Assembly: GCF_042096055.1 (NCBI RefSeq)
Contig: NZ_JBELMH010000006.1
Coordinates: forward strand, 1-64,000
Origin: Citreimonas sp042096055
GTDB lineage: Bacteria > Pseudomonadota > Alphaproteobacteria > Rhodobacterales > Rhodobacteraceae
Length of the DNA stretch: 64,000 nucleotides
Direction of reading: 5' to 3'
Position 1 is the first letter of the stretch; every line of letters begins with the position of its first letter. Shown here piece after piece: positions 50,922 to 58,830 of this stretch. The position numbers and the translations under genes were made by a program. The notes beneath the pieces were generated by a model. That model had not been told where the DNA came from. It did not search any database and worked only from the letters and a program-made list of their open reading frames with translations.

Positions 50922-51757
50922 AGGTGGGCGCGCTGTCCCTGCCGCGGCTGGCGCTGCGCTCCGAGGCGCGCAGCGACGCGGTGGTCGAGTCGCGGCTGGG
51001 CTGCCTGCTGCTGGCGGCGCTGCCGCTGGTGGTCTGGGCGCTGCACGGCTCGCGCCCGATGCAGCTGAGCGCGCTGATGCTGGCGGTTCTGCTGATCCTG
51101 GCGGTGCGGCTGATCGCGCGCGGCCAGCGGGTCGCCCGGGCCTATGCCGCCGCACGGGTGGCGGCGGCGCCGCGGATCCCGCGCAAGATCCTGGGCACCC
51201 TGCTGATCGGGTTCGTCACCTTCGCGCTGGCGCTGCACCGGTTCGACGCGGCGGGAATCGCGGCGTTGACGGGCCTGCTGGCCTGCGTGCTGTCGCTGGT
51301 CGCCTTCGGGCCGGACCCGCTGCGTGACAAGCGCGCCGCCGACGCCGCGGTCGACGAGGCCGAGGCCGCGCGCCGGCCGGTGCTGATCGCGCTCGAATCG
51401 GCGTTGGCGGATGCCGAGGCGCGGGTGATCTCGCTGGACGACAAGCTGCTGGCGCACGAGACGACGGCCTTCGCCGACCACGTGGCAGCGACGCTGCACC
51501 GCGCCGCGCGGCAGGACCGGGGGCGAGTCGCCCGGATGCAGCCGCAGCTGGATCTTCTGATCGGGCGGCTGGCGGCCGAGGTCGCGCGCCTGGAAGAAGG
51601 CGATCGCGGCCCCTTCGCGGCGCGCCGCTACTGCGCCCGCCTGGCGCTGATGCGCGAGGCGGTCGACGACTGGGTGTCCGAGGCGGCCGAGCACGCCGCG
51701 GGACCCGAATCGCCCGACGGACAGCACCGCCGCGGCGGAGCGACGCTGGCCGCCTGA
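50918..51757 (+). CDS. XpaC-like membrane protein, divergent paralogue
   Basis: Protein of 279 residues with two pairs of hydrophobic segments (LGCLLLAALPLVVWALHG to LSALMLAVLLILAVRLIARG; then ILGTLLIGFVTFALALHRF to TGLLACVLSLVAFG) and a long helical soluble tail. PRKIL, AFGPDPLRDK and FAARRYCARLALMREA are shared in the same order with the XpaC-family protein at 51964, so it is a diverged paralogue. Function unknown. It overlaps the preceding small gene and precedes a 29-residue membrane peptide. Confidence 0.65.
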   Translation: MKVGALSLPRLALRSEARSDAVVESRLGCLLLAALPLVVWALHGSRPMQLSALMLAVLLILAVRLIARGQRVARAYAAARVAAAPRIPRKILGTLLIGFVTFALALHRFDAAGIAALTGLLACVLSLVAFGPDPLRDKRAADAAVDEAEAARRPVLIALESALADAEARVISLDDKLLAHETTAFADHVAATLHRAARQDRGRVARMQPQLDLLIGRLAAEVARLEEGDRGPFAARRYCARLALMREAVDDWVSEAAEHAAGPESPDGQHRRGGATLAA

Positions 51758-51765
51758 AGCAGCCC

Positions 51766-51780
51766 GACGTGCGGCACGTC
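51766..51780. promoter_or_regulatory. Palindrome GACGTGC-G-GCACGTC before the 29-residue ORF
   Basis: A perfect 7-bp inverted repeat with a single central base, 8 bp after the stop of the first XpaC-like gene and about 90 bp ahead of the next start. It could be an operator for the distal genes or a small stem in the mRNA. Confidence 0.35.
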
Positions 51781-51871
51781 TGCATCGCGCGACCGCCGCG
51801 TGCCGGCGCCACTGGCAAGCGGGGCCGGGAATCCCTACGTTCAGGACGGTGACGCGTCCAGGGAGTCTCGG

Positions 51872-51961
51872 GTGTCCGGCAAGGGCCTACGCAAAACGAC
51901 ATACGTGCTGTTGATCCTGCTTCTGTTCGGCGTGACGTCGGGCGTGATCGGGGGGCTTTAG
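51872..51961 (+). CDS. 29-residue hydrophobic membrane peptide
   Basis: A GTG-started ORF of 29 codons: a basic start (MSGKGLRKTTY) followed by a single hydrophobic span (VLLILLLFGVTSGVIGGL). GGGAG lies six bases ahead of the GTG, and the TAG is only 2 bp before the ATG of the XpaC gene. The strong RBS, membrane topology and position argue that it is a real small gene and not chance, though no homologue is known to me. Confidence 0.55.
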   Translation: MSGKGLRKTTYVLLILLLFGVTSGVIGGL

Positions 51962-51963
51962 GC

Positions 51964-52842
51964 ATGGCGCGGCGCTACGGCGGCCGCCACAGCCCCGGCG
52001 GGGCGGACCCGGCGCAGTCCGGGCGCGTCGGCGTGCCGCCGCGCGTTGATCCGGTGGGCGCGCGGTCGAACGTGATGTTCCTGCCGCCTGTGGTGCTGGC
52101 CTTCACCTCGCTCGGCGCGGGTGCCGCGGGATTCGCCGCGGGGCTGGTCGGCGCAGGGGCGCTGCTGCTGGGCGCGTGGCTGTTGCGCGACGGGCTGCGC
52201 GCCGAGGCGGCCTACGCGCACCGCGCGATCGCCCGCCGCCCGGCGCTGCCGCGCAAGATGCTGGCGGCGGTGTCCTGCGGGCTGGGAACCGCGATCGCGG
52301 CCTGGACCTCGGACCCCGGGCTGGTGGCGCCGGTGCTGTTCGGCGCCTGCGCCACCGCGCTGCACCTGGGCGCCTTCGGGCTGGACCCGATGCGCGACAA
52401 GGGGCTGGCCGGCGACACGCTGCACGGCAAGCGCGTCGCCCGCGTGGTGGACGAGGCCGAGGCGCACCTGGCGGATCTGGCCGCCGCGGCGCGCAGCCTG
52501 GGCGACCGCGACATCGAGGCGCGGATCGAGCGGCTGGCCGCCACCGTGCGCGACATGATCCGGCAGGTGGAAAAGGACCCGCGCGACCTGACCGCCGCGC
52601 GGCGCTATCTGGGCGTCTACCTGATCGGCGCGCGCGACGCGGCGCAGAAATACGCCGCACTCGACCCGCGCACCCGGGCGGGCGGCGCGCGCGACGATTT
52701 CCTGCGGTTGCTGACCGACCTCGAGGCGTCGTTCGGCAAGAAGACCCAGACCCTGCTGCTGGAGGACACCACCGCGCTGGAGGTCGAGATCGACGTGCTG
52801 CGCGACCGGCTGCGGCGCGAGGGCGTCGCGATGGAACCATGA
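51964..52842 (+). CDS. XpaC-family (5-bromo-4-chloroindolyl phosphate hydrolysis) membrane protein
   Basis: Protein of 292 residues with helices between about 38 and 75 and again near 95-135, then a long helical cytoplasmic domain. The family is named for a Bacillus phenotype and is nearly always linked to TelA. Conserved blocks here include PRKMLAAVSCGLGTAIAAW, GAFGLDPMRDKGLAG and TAARRYLGVYLIGARDAAQK. TelA starts 76 bp downstream. Biochemical function is unknown; the likely role is as membrane partner of TelA. Confidence 0.8.
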   Translation: MARRYGGRHSPGGADPAQSGRVGVPPRVDPVGARSNVMFLPPVVLAFTSLGAGAAGFAAGLVGAGALLLGAWLLRDGLRAEAAYAHRAIARRPALPRKMLAAVSCGLGTAIAAWTSDPGLVAPVLFGACATALHLGAFGLDPMRDKGLAGDTLHGKRVARVVDEAEAHLADLAAAARSLGDRDIEARIERLAATVRDMIRQVEKDPRDLTAARRYLGVYLIGARDAAQKYAALDPRTRAGGARDDFLRLLTDLEASFGKKTQTLLLEDTTALEVEIDVLRDRLRREGVAMEP

Positions 52843-52918
52843 GGCGCCGCGCATGATCCGACCTATGACACGCCCGCCGAAAAAGGCACACTCGCATTGC
52901 ATCGCATGAGGTTTCCGC

Positions 52919-54109
52919 ATGTCCGACAAGACCCGTGACCAAGCCAGGACCGACGCCGCGCTGGTCGAGCAGCTGACCGCGCGGCCGCTGCCCGAGCCCA
53001 CGCCGGGCGACGCGGTGCCCCCGCTTGACGGCGCCGACCCCGAGACCGGCGCCGCGATCCGCCGCCGGATGGCCGAGATCGACCTGCGCGACACCAATTC
53101 CATCGTCGCCTTCGGGTCGGCAGCGCAATCGCAGCTGCAGCAGATCAGCCAGTCGATGCTGTCCGAGGTCCGCAACAAGGACATAGGCCCTGCCGGTGAC
53201 GGGCTGCGCGACATCGTGGCGACGATCCGCGGCTTCTCGATCTCGGAACTCGACGCGCGGCGCAGCCGCAGCTGGTGGGAGAAGCTGGTCGGCCGCGCCG
53301 CGCCGCTAGCCAAGTTCAAGGCCCGCTACGAGACCGTGCAGGCGCAGATCGACGCGATCACCGACGACCTGCTGCGCCACGAGCACCAGCTGCTGAAGGA
53401 CATCAAGTCGCTGGACCTGCTCTACGAGAAGACGCTGGATTTCTACGACGAACTGGCGCTCTACATCGCGGCCGGACAGGCCCGGCTGGACGAGGTCGAC
53501 GCGACCGAGATTCCGGCCGCGCAGGCCGAGGTGGATTCCGCTGCCGAAGAGGACAAGATGATGCGCGCGCAGGAGCTGCGCGACCTGCGCGCCGCGCGCG
53601 ACGATCTGGACCGGCGGATCCACGACCTGCGGCTGACGCGGCAGGTGACGATGCAGTCGCTGCCGTCGATCCGCATGGTGCAGGAGAACGACAAGAGCCT
53701 GGTGACGCGCATCAACTCGACCCTCGTGAACACCGTGCCGCTGTGGGAGACGCAGCTGGCGCAGGCGGTGACGCTGCAACGCTCGCGCGAGGCGGCCGAG
53801 GCGGTGCGCGACGCGTCGGACCTGACCAACGACCTGCTGACCGCGAACGCCGCGAACCTGCGCGAGAGCAACGCCATGATCCGCGCCGAGACCGAGCGCG
53901 GCGTGTTCGACATCAAGGCGATCCGCAAGGCCAACGACGATCTCGTCGCCACGATCGAGGACAGCCTGCGCATCGCCGACGAGGGGAAGGCCAACCGCGC
54001 CGAGGCCGAGGCCGAGCTGCAGAAGATGGAGGCCGAGCTGCGCACCGCGCTGGCGCAGGCCAAGGCCGGCGGCAGCGGCGCGCCGACGACGGGACGCCCC
54101 GCGCGATGA
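52919..54109 (+). CDS. telA: TelA-family toxic-anion-resistance protein
   Basis: Soluble, highly helical and probably coiled-coil protein of 396 residues in the TelA/KlaA family, first linked to tellurite resistance in Rhodobacter and on the RK2 plasmid. SNSIVAFGSAAQ-like entry (DTNSIVAFGSAAQSQLQQIS), the central LLKDIKSLDLLYEKTLDFYD and RQVTMQSLPSIRMVQENDKS are family landmarks. There is no signal or membrane segment. In other bacteria the family appears with SPFH, XpaC and Ter-type genes. The stop overlaps the next gene's ATG. Confidence 0.9.
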   Translation: MSDKTRDQARTDAALVEQLTARPLPEPTPGDAVPPLDGADPETGAAIRRRMAEIDLRDTNSIVAFGSAAQSQLQQISQSMLSEVRNKDIGPAGDGLRDIVATIRGFSISELDARRSRSWWEKLVGRAAPLAKFKARYETVQAQIDAITDDLLRHEHQLLKDIKSLDLLYEKTLDFYDELALYIAAGQARLDEVDATEIPAAQAEVDSAAEEDKMMRAQELRDLRAARDDLDRRIHDLRLTRQVTMQSLPSIRMVQENDKSLVTRINSTLVNTVPLWETQLAQAVTLQRSREAAEAVRDASDLTNDLLTANAANLRESNAMIRAETERGVFDIKAIRKANDDLVATIEDSLRIADEGKANRAEAEAELQKMEAELRTALAQAKAGGSGAPTTGRPAR

Positions 54110-55095
54110 ACATGACCCGGCACGCCTGCACCATCGGCCTGACCGCGCTGCTGGCGCTGGGTGCCTGCACGCAGAGCGCCATGGCGCCGCGCGAAAGCGC
54201 CGTGTCGCCCGCGCCGCGTCCGGCCGGTCTGCGTCCGCCGGCGCCACCGCCGGCGCCCGAGGCCGCCGCTCCGACGGGCCCGTCGGCCAACAGCCGCGCG
54301 CTGGCGGCCTACTATGCCCGCGTGCAGGCCGACCTGCTGGCGCGCGGCCTGATGCGCACCGACGGCGGCGGGCCGGACACGCAGTTCACCGACACGATGC
54401 TGGTGCGCAACTTCGAGGCGATCGCCCTGCGCGAGGAATACGCCCGCGGCGAGGGGCTGGTGCCGTCCGAGGGCGAGGACAGCGTGATCAAGAAATGGGT
54501 CGGCCCGGTGCGGATCGCGCCCGAGTTCGGCGCCTCGGTGCCGCCGGACCGGCGGGTGAGCGACCGCAACGACCTGATCGTCTACGCGCGCCGGCTGGCG
54601 GCGATCACCGGGCACCCGATCTCGGTCAGCGACCGCGATCCGAATTTCCACGTGCTGTTCGTGGGCGAGGACGACCGCCGGGACATCGTGCCGCGCATCC
54701 GCGCGCTGGTGCCCGACGCCTCGGCCCGCACGCTGCAGCTGTTCGACGACCTGCCGCGCTCGATCCACTGCCTGGTGATCGCGTTCTCGGACCGGCCGGG
54801 CAGCTACGAATACGCCAACGCGATCGCGGTGATCCGCGCTGAGCATCCCGACCTGCTGCGCCAGTCCTGCATCCACGAGGAGATCGCGCAGGGGCTGGGC
54901 CTGGCCAACGACAGCCCGCGCGCGCGGCCGTCGATCTTCAACGACGACGACGAGTTCGCGCTGCTGACCGACCACGACGCGATGCTGCTGGAAATCCTCT
55001 ACGATCCCGCGCTGCGCCCCGGCATGACCCCGGAGCAGGCGCTGCCCATCGTCCGCCGCCGCGCGACCGAGCTGGTCGAGGCCGGCGGCACCTGA
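54106..55095 (+). CDS. DUF2927 lipoprotein
   Basis: Probable lipoprotein of 329 residues: leader MNMTRHACTIGLTALLALGA with lipobox LGAC, then a Pro/Ala-rich linker (about 35-65), then a DUF2927 domain. The conserved segment SCIHEEIAQGLGLANDS followed by RPSIFNDDDEFALLTDHD resembles a metal-binding HE motif, but activity has not been shown for the family. It overlaps telA (ATGA) and lies 13 bp before the SPFH gene, so the operon has a periplasmic component. Confidence 0.82.
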   Translation: MNMTRHACTIGLTALLALGACTQSAMAPRESAVSPAPRPAGLRPPAPPPAPEAAAPTGPSANSRALAAYYARVQADLLARGLMRTDGGGPDTQFTDTMLVRNFEAIALREEYARGEGLVPSEGEDSVIKKWVGPVRIAPEFGASVPPDRRVSDRNDLIVYARRLAAITGHPISVSDRDPNFHVLFVGEDDRRDIVPRIRALVPDASARTLQLFDDLPRSIHCLVIAFSDRPGSYEYANAIAVIRAEHPDLLRQSCIHEEIAQGLGLANDSPRARPSIFNDDDEFALLTDHDAMLLEILYDPALRPGMTPEQALPIVRRRATELVEAGGT

Positions 55096-55108
55096 AGGAG
55101 CGAGAGCC

Positions 55109-56221
55109 ATGAGCCTGTGGAACTTCGTGTCGGGCCAGTTCATCGACGTGATCGAGTGGACCGACGACAGCCGCGACACGCTGGTCTGGCGCTTCGACCG
55201 CCACGGCAACGAGATCAAGTACGGCGCCAAGCTGACCGTCCGCGAGGGCCAGGCGGCGGTCTTCGTGCACGAGGGGCAGCTGGCGGACGTGTTCACGCCG
55301 GGTCTCTACATGCTCGAGACCAACAACATGCCGGTGATGACCACGCTTCAGCACTGGGATCACGGCTTCCGCTCGCCCTTCAAGTCCGAGGTCTACTTCG
55401 TCTCGACCGCGCGGATGACGAACCTGAAATGGGGCACCAAGAACCCGGTGATGCTGCGTGACCCGGAATTCGGACCCGTGCGCATCCGCGCCTTCGGGAC
55501 CTACGCGGTCAAGGTGGCCGATCCGGGCCTGTTCCTGACCGAGATCGTGGGCACCGACGGGCAGTTCACCGCGGACGAGATCACCTTCCAGATCCGCAAC
55601 GTGATCGTGCAGGAGTTCTCGCGCGCGATCGCCGCGTCCGGCATCCCGGTGCTGGACATGGCCGCGAACACCGCCGAGGTGGGCAAGCTGGTGGCCGACG
55701 CGATCGACCCGGTGATCCGGCAATACGGGCTGAGCCTGCCCGAGCTCTACATCGAGAACATCTCGCTGCCCCCGGCGGTCGAGAAGGCGCTGGATGCGCG
55801 CACCTCGCGCGGGATCGCCGGCAACCTCGACGAGCACCTCAAGTGGAAGGCGGCCGAGGCGATGGGCCGCGGCGGCGCGGTCGACCAGTCGATGGGCATG
55901 GGCATGGGCGCGGGTCTGGGCATGCAGATGGGTCACCAGATGGGCCAGGCGGTGCAGCCGGGGCCCTGGGGATCGCGCCCGGGCGCCGCACCCGTCCCGC
56001 CACCGCCCCCGCCGGTCGAGCATGTCTGGCACATCGCCGAGGCCGGGCAGACGCGCGGGCCGTATTCCAAGGCCGATCTGGGCCGCATGGCCGCCGAGGG
56101 CGGCCTGACGCGCGAGACGCATGTCTGGACGCCCGGGCAGGACGGCTGGCTGCGCGCGGGCGCGGTGGACGAGCTGGTGCAGCTGTTCACCATCCTGCCG
56201 CCGCCCCCGCCGCCGGCCTGA
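55109..56221 (+). CDS. SPFH-domain protein with C-terminal GYF-like domain
   Basis: Protein of 370 residues. The SPFH (band-7-like) domain covers about 20-240, beginning FIDVIEWTDDSRDTLVWRFD and containing NVIVQEFSRAIAASGIPVLD. A Gly/Met-rich linker (MGMGMGAGLGMQMGHQMGQA) and a proline run lead to a GYF_2-like domain (WHIAEAGQTRGPYSKADLGR). Relatives are annotated as virion-core-protein-like. SPFH proteins form membrane-associated rings, and GYF domains bind proline-rich peptides. GGAG precedes the ATG. Confidence 0.85.
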   Translation: MSLWNFVSGQFIDVIEWTDDSRDTLVWRFDRHGNEIKYGAKLTVREGQAAVFVHEGQLADVFTPGLYMLETNNMPVMTTLQHWDHGFRSPFKSEVYFVSTARMTNLKWGTKNPVMLRDPEFGPVRIRAFGTYAVKVADPGLFLTEIVGTDGQFTADEITFQIRNVIVQEFSRAIAASGIPVLDMAANTAEVGKLVADAIDPVIRQYGLSLPELYIENISLPPAVEKALDARTSRGIAGNLDEHLKWKAAEAMGRGGAVDQSMGMGMGAGLGMQMGHQMGQAVQPGPWGSRPGAAPVPPPPPPVEHVWHIAEAGQTRGPYSKADLGRMAAEGGLTRETHVWTPGQDGWLRAGAVDELVQLFTILPPPPPPA

Positions 56222-56240
56222 TCCGCCTTGACCGCCTGAC

Positions 56241-57320
56241 ATGATCGAGGAGCACCGCTTTCCCTGCGACACCTGCGGCGCGGACATGCGGTTCTCGCCC
56301 AAGGATGCCCGGCTGGTCTGCGACCATTGCGGGGCGCGCTCGGACATCGCCGGTCCCGGACCGTGGGAAGGCGGCATCCGCGAGATCGACTTCAAGGCCG
56401 CGCTCGACAACCTGCTGCCGCTGCAGGAGATCGAGGAAACCCGCGTCAGCCGCTGCCCCAACTGCGCCGCCGAGGTCGAGTTCGACCCGGCGCTGCACGC
56501 CGCCGAATGCCCCTTCTGCGCGACGCCCGTGGTCACCGACACCGGCACCAACCGTCATATCAAACCGCGCGGCGTGCTGCCCTTCGCGCTGGACGCGGAC
56601 GCGGCGCAGACGGCGATGACCGACTGGCTGGGCAGCCTGTGGTTCGCGCCGTCGGGGCTGCAGGCCTACGCGCGCAAGGGGCGCCGGCCGCAGGGCATCT
56701 ACGTGCCCTACTGGACCTTCGACGCGCACACCGAAAGCGACTACGCCGGCGAGCGCGGCACCGTCTACTGGGAGACGCGCAGCGTGATGCGCGACGGCAA
56801 GCGCCAGACGCAGCGCGTCGCCAAGGTGCGCTGGCGGCACGTCCGCGGCCACGTGACGAAATGGTTCGACGACGTGCTGGTGCTGGCCTCGCACGCGCTG
56901 CCGCAGCGCTTTACCGACGCGCTGGAACCGTGGGACCTGGCGGCGCTGGAACCTTACCGGCCCGAGTTCCTGTCGGGCTTCCGCGCCGAGGCCTACCAGG
57001 TGGACCTGGACGAGGGCTTCGTCCGCGCGCGCCAGAAGATGGACGCGGCGATCGCGCAGGCGGTGAAGTTCGACATCGGCGGCGACCGGCAGCGCATCCA
57101 CCGGGTCGACACGCAGGTCTCGGACGTGACGTTCAAGCACGTGCTGCTGCCCGTCTGGATGGCGGCCTACAAGTATCGCGGCGAAAGCTACCGCTTCGTC
57201 GTGAACGGCCGGACCGGGCGGGTGCAGGGCGAACGACCCTGGTCGACGATCAAGATCGCGCTGGCGGTGATCGCGGGGCTGATCGTGGCGGCCGTGATCG
57301 GCTTCTTCGCCGGGCGGTAG
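56241..57320 (+). CDS. Double zinc-ribbon protein with C-terminal membrane anchor
   Basis: Protein of 359 residues with two predicted zinc ribbons: Cys9/12 with Cys27/30, and Cys72/75 with Cys90/93. A middle domain follows (YVPYWTFDAHTESDYAGERG, VRWRHVRGHVTKWFDDVLVL), and a single helix (IALAVIAGLIVAAVIGFFAG) ends at the C-terminus. The lack of a signal peptide implies a tail-anchored cytoplasmic protein. Proteins of this build are often beside SPFH proteins. It is 19 bp after the SPFH gene and is the last member of the run. Confidence 0.82.
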   Translation: MIEEHRFPCDTCGADMRFSPKDARLVCDHCGARSDIAGPGPWEGGIREIDFKAALDNLLPLQEIEETRVSRCPNCAAEVEFDPALHAAECPFCATPVVTDTGTNRHIKPRGVLPFALDADAAQTAMTDWLGSLWFAPSGLQAYARKGRRPQGIYVPYWTFDAHTESDYAGERGTVYWETRSVMRDGKRQTQRVAKVRWRHVRGHVTKWFDDVLVLASHALPQRFTDALEPWDLAALEPYRPEFLSGFRAEAYQVDLDEGFVRARQKMDAAIAQAVKFDIGGDRQRIHRVDTQVSDVTFKHVLLPVWMAAYKYRGESYRFVVNGRTGRVQGERPWSTIKIALAVIAGLIVAAVIGFFAGR

Positions 57321-57406
57321 CCCCCTTGCCCGTCCGCGCCCCGGCGGGCACGATGCGGCCGAAACGCGCCGGCCGGCGCCCGACACGCCATGACAGGAGC
57401 CCCCAG

Positions 57407-58306
57407 ATGATCCTTTGCTGCGGCGAGGCGCTGATCGACATGCTGCCCCGCGAAACCGCCGAGGGAGAGCCCGCCTTCGCCCCGCATCCCGGCGGATCGG
57501 TCTTCAACACCGCCATCGCGCTGGGGCGCCTCGGCGCGCCGGCGGGCTGGTTCGGCGGGCTGTCCTCGGACCTGTTCGGCACCATGCTCGACCGCGCGCT
57601 GGCCGAGTCGCAGGTGGACACCGCGCTGGCCGTGCGCAGCGGACGGCCCACCACGCTGGCCTTCGTGACGCTGACCGATGGGCACGCGCGCTATGCCTTC
57701 TACGACGAGAACACCGCCGGGCGCATGCTGACGCCCGAGGACATGCCGGCGCCCGGCGCGGACGTGCGCGCGCTGTTCTTCGGCGGCATCAGCCTGGTCG
57801 CCGAGCCTGCCGCCGACGCGCTGGCGTCGTTCTGCGAGAACGCGGGCGACCGGGTCGTGATGCTCGACCCCAACATCCGCGCGGGCTTCGTCACAGACGA
57901 GACGGGCTATCGCGCGCGGCTGGCGGGGATGCTGGCGCGCGCCGACATCGTCAAGCTGTCCGACGAGGACATGGAATGGCTGAACGTCACGCCCGCGGAC
58001 CTTCTGGGGCTGGGTGCGGCACTGGTGGTCGTCACCAAGGGCGCCGACGGGGTCGAGGCGCACCTGCAGAACGAGGTGCTGCGCGTCCCCGCGCGCCCCG
58101 TGACGGTGGTCGACACGGTGGGCGCGGGCGACACATTCAACGCGGGGCTTCTGGCGGGGCTCGACCGGGCGGTGCTGCTGGACCGCGCCGCGCTGCGGGC
58201 GGCGTCGGGCGACGCGCTGCAGCCGGCGCTGGCGCTGGGCGTCGCGGCGGCGGCGGTCACCGTCTCGCGGGCGGGCGCCAACCCGCCCTGGGCCGCCGAC
58301 CTGTGA
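57407..58306 (+). CDS. PfkB-family carbohydrate kinase, fructokinase-like
   Basis: Sugar kinase of 299 residues. MILCCGEALIDMLPRETAEG and GGSVFNTAIALGRLGAPAGW are the N-terminal PfkB signature; DTVGAGDTFNAGLLAGLDR holds the anion hole and catalytic Asp. The type of N-terminus points to fructokinase, but a different hexose is possible. CAGGAG precedes the ATG. It is coupled to dtd (GTGA overlap) and lies near, but not in, the divergent catabolic locus to the right. Confidence 0.9.
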   Translation: MILCCGEALIDMLPRETAEGEPAFAPHPGGSVFNTAIALGRLGAPAGWFGGLSSDLFGTMLDRALAESQVDTALAVRSGRPTTLAFVTLTDGHARYAFYDENTAGRMLTPEDMPAPGADVRALFFGGISLVAEPAADALASFCENAGDRVVMLDPNIRAGFVTDETGYRARLAGMLARADIVKLSDEDMEWLNVTPADLLGLGAALVVVTKGADGVEAHLQNEVLRVPARPVTVVDTVGAGDTFNAGLLAGLDRAVLLDRAALRAASGDALQPALALGVAAAAVTVSRAGANPPWAADL

Positions 58307-58746
58307 GGGCGCTGCTGCAGCGCGTCACCGCCGCGCGGGTCGAGATCGGCGGCGCCACGGTGGGCGAGATCGGGCCGGGCCTGTGCATCCTCGTCTGCGC
58401 GATGCAGGGCGACACCGAGGCGCAGGCCGAGGCGCTCGCCGCCAAGGTCGCCAAGATCCGCATCTTCCGCGACGACGAGGGCCGGATGAACCGCTCGGTC
58501 GTGGATGCGCGCGGCGCGGCGCTGGTGGTCAGCCAGTTCACGCTGGCCGCCGATACGAAACGCGGCAACCGGCCGGGCTTTTCGGCCGCCGCCGCGCCGG
58601 AGGACGGCCAGCGGCTCTACGACCACTTCGCCGCGGCGGTGCAGGCGCAAGGCATTCCCGTCGCCACCGGCCGCTTCGGCGCCGACATGCAGGTCAGCCT
58701 CACCAACGACGGCCCCGTGACGATCTGGCTGGATACCGACGCCTGA
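58303..58746 (+). CDS. dtd: D-aminoacyl-tRNA deacylase
   Basis: Homodimeric enzyme that removes D-amino acids (and glycine) mis-attached to tRNA. The 147 residues start at a GTG that overlaps the preceding stop. Both catalytic-pocket motifs are present: LVVSQFTLAADTKRGNRPGF (SQxT) and VSLTNDGPVTIWLDT (the Gly-cisPro motif). MRALLQRVTAARVEIGGATV is the usual N-terminus. Confidence 0.97.
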   Translation: MRALLQRVTAARVEIGGATVGEIGPGLCILVCAMQGDTEAQAEALAAKVAKIRIFRDDEGRMNRSVVDARGAALVVSQFTLAADTKRGNRPGFSAAAAPEDGQRLYDHFAAAVQAQGIPVATGRFGADMQVSLTNDGPVTIWLDTDA

Positions 58747-58766
58747 CGCCGCCCCTATCGCGCGCC

Positions 58767-58829
58767 CTCGCCACGGCGAGGCCGCCCGCCGCAGGCGGGG
58801 GCCGAGTGATCGGCGCGGCCGCAGGCCGC
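58767..58829. repeat. Cluster of three short perfect hairpins between convergent genes
   Basis: CTCGCC-AC-GGCGAG (58767-58780), CCCGCC-GCA-GGCGGG (58785-58799) and GCGGCC-GCA-GGCCGC (58815-58829). The last matches the hairpin core of repeat copy A. None has a T-tract, but together they could separate convergent transcripts of dtd and the Gfo/Idh gene. Confidence 0.5.
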
Positions 58830-58830
58830 C

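Noticed and set aside
52853..52909. 18-codon ORF between the second XpaC gene and telA
   Set aside because: No RBS, no hydrophobic or conserved pattern, and too short to support.
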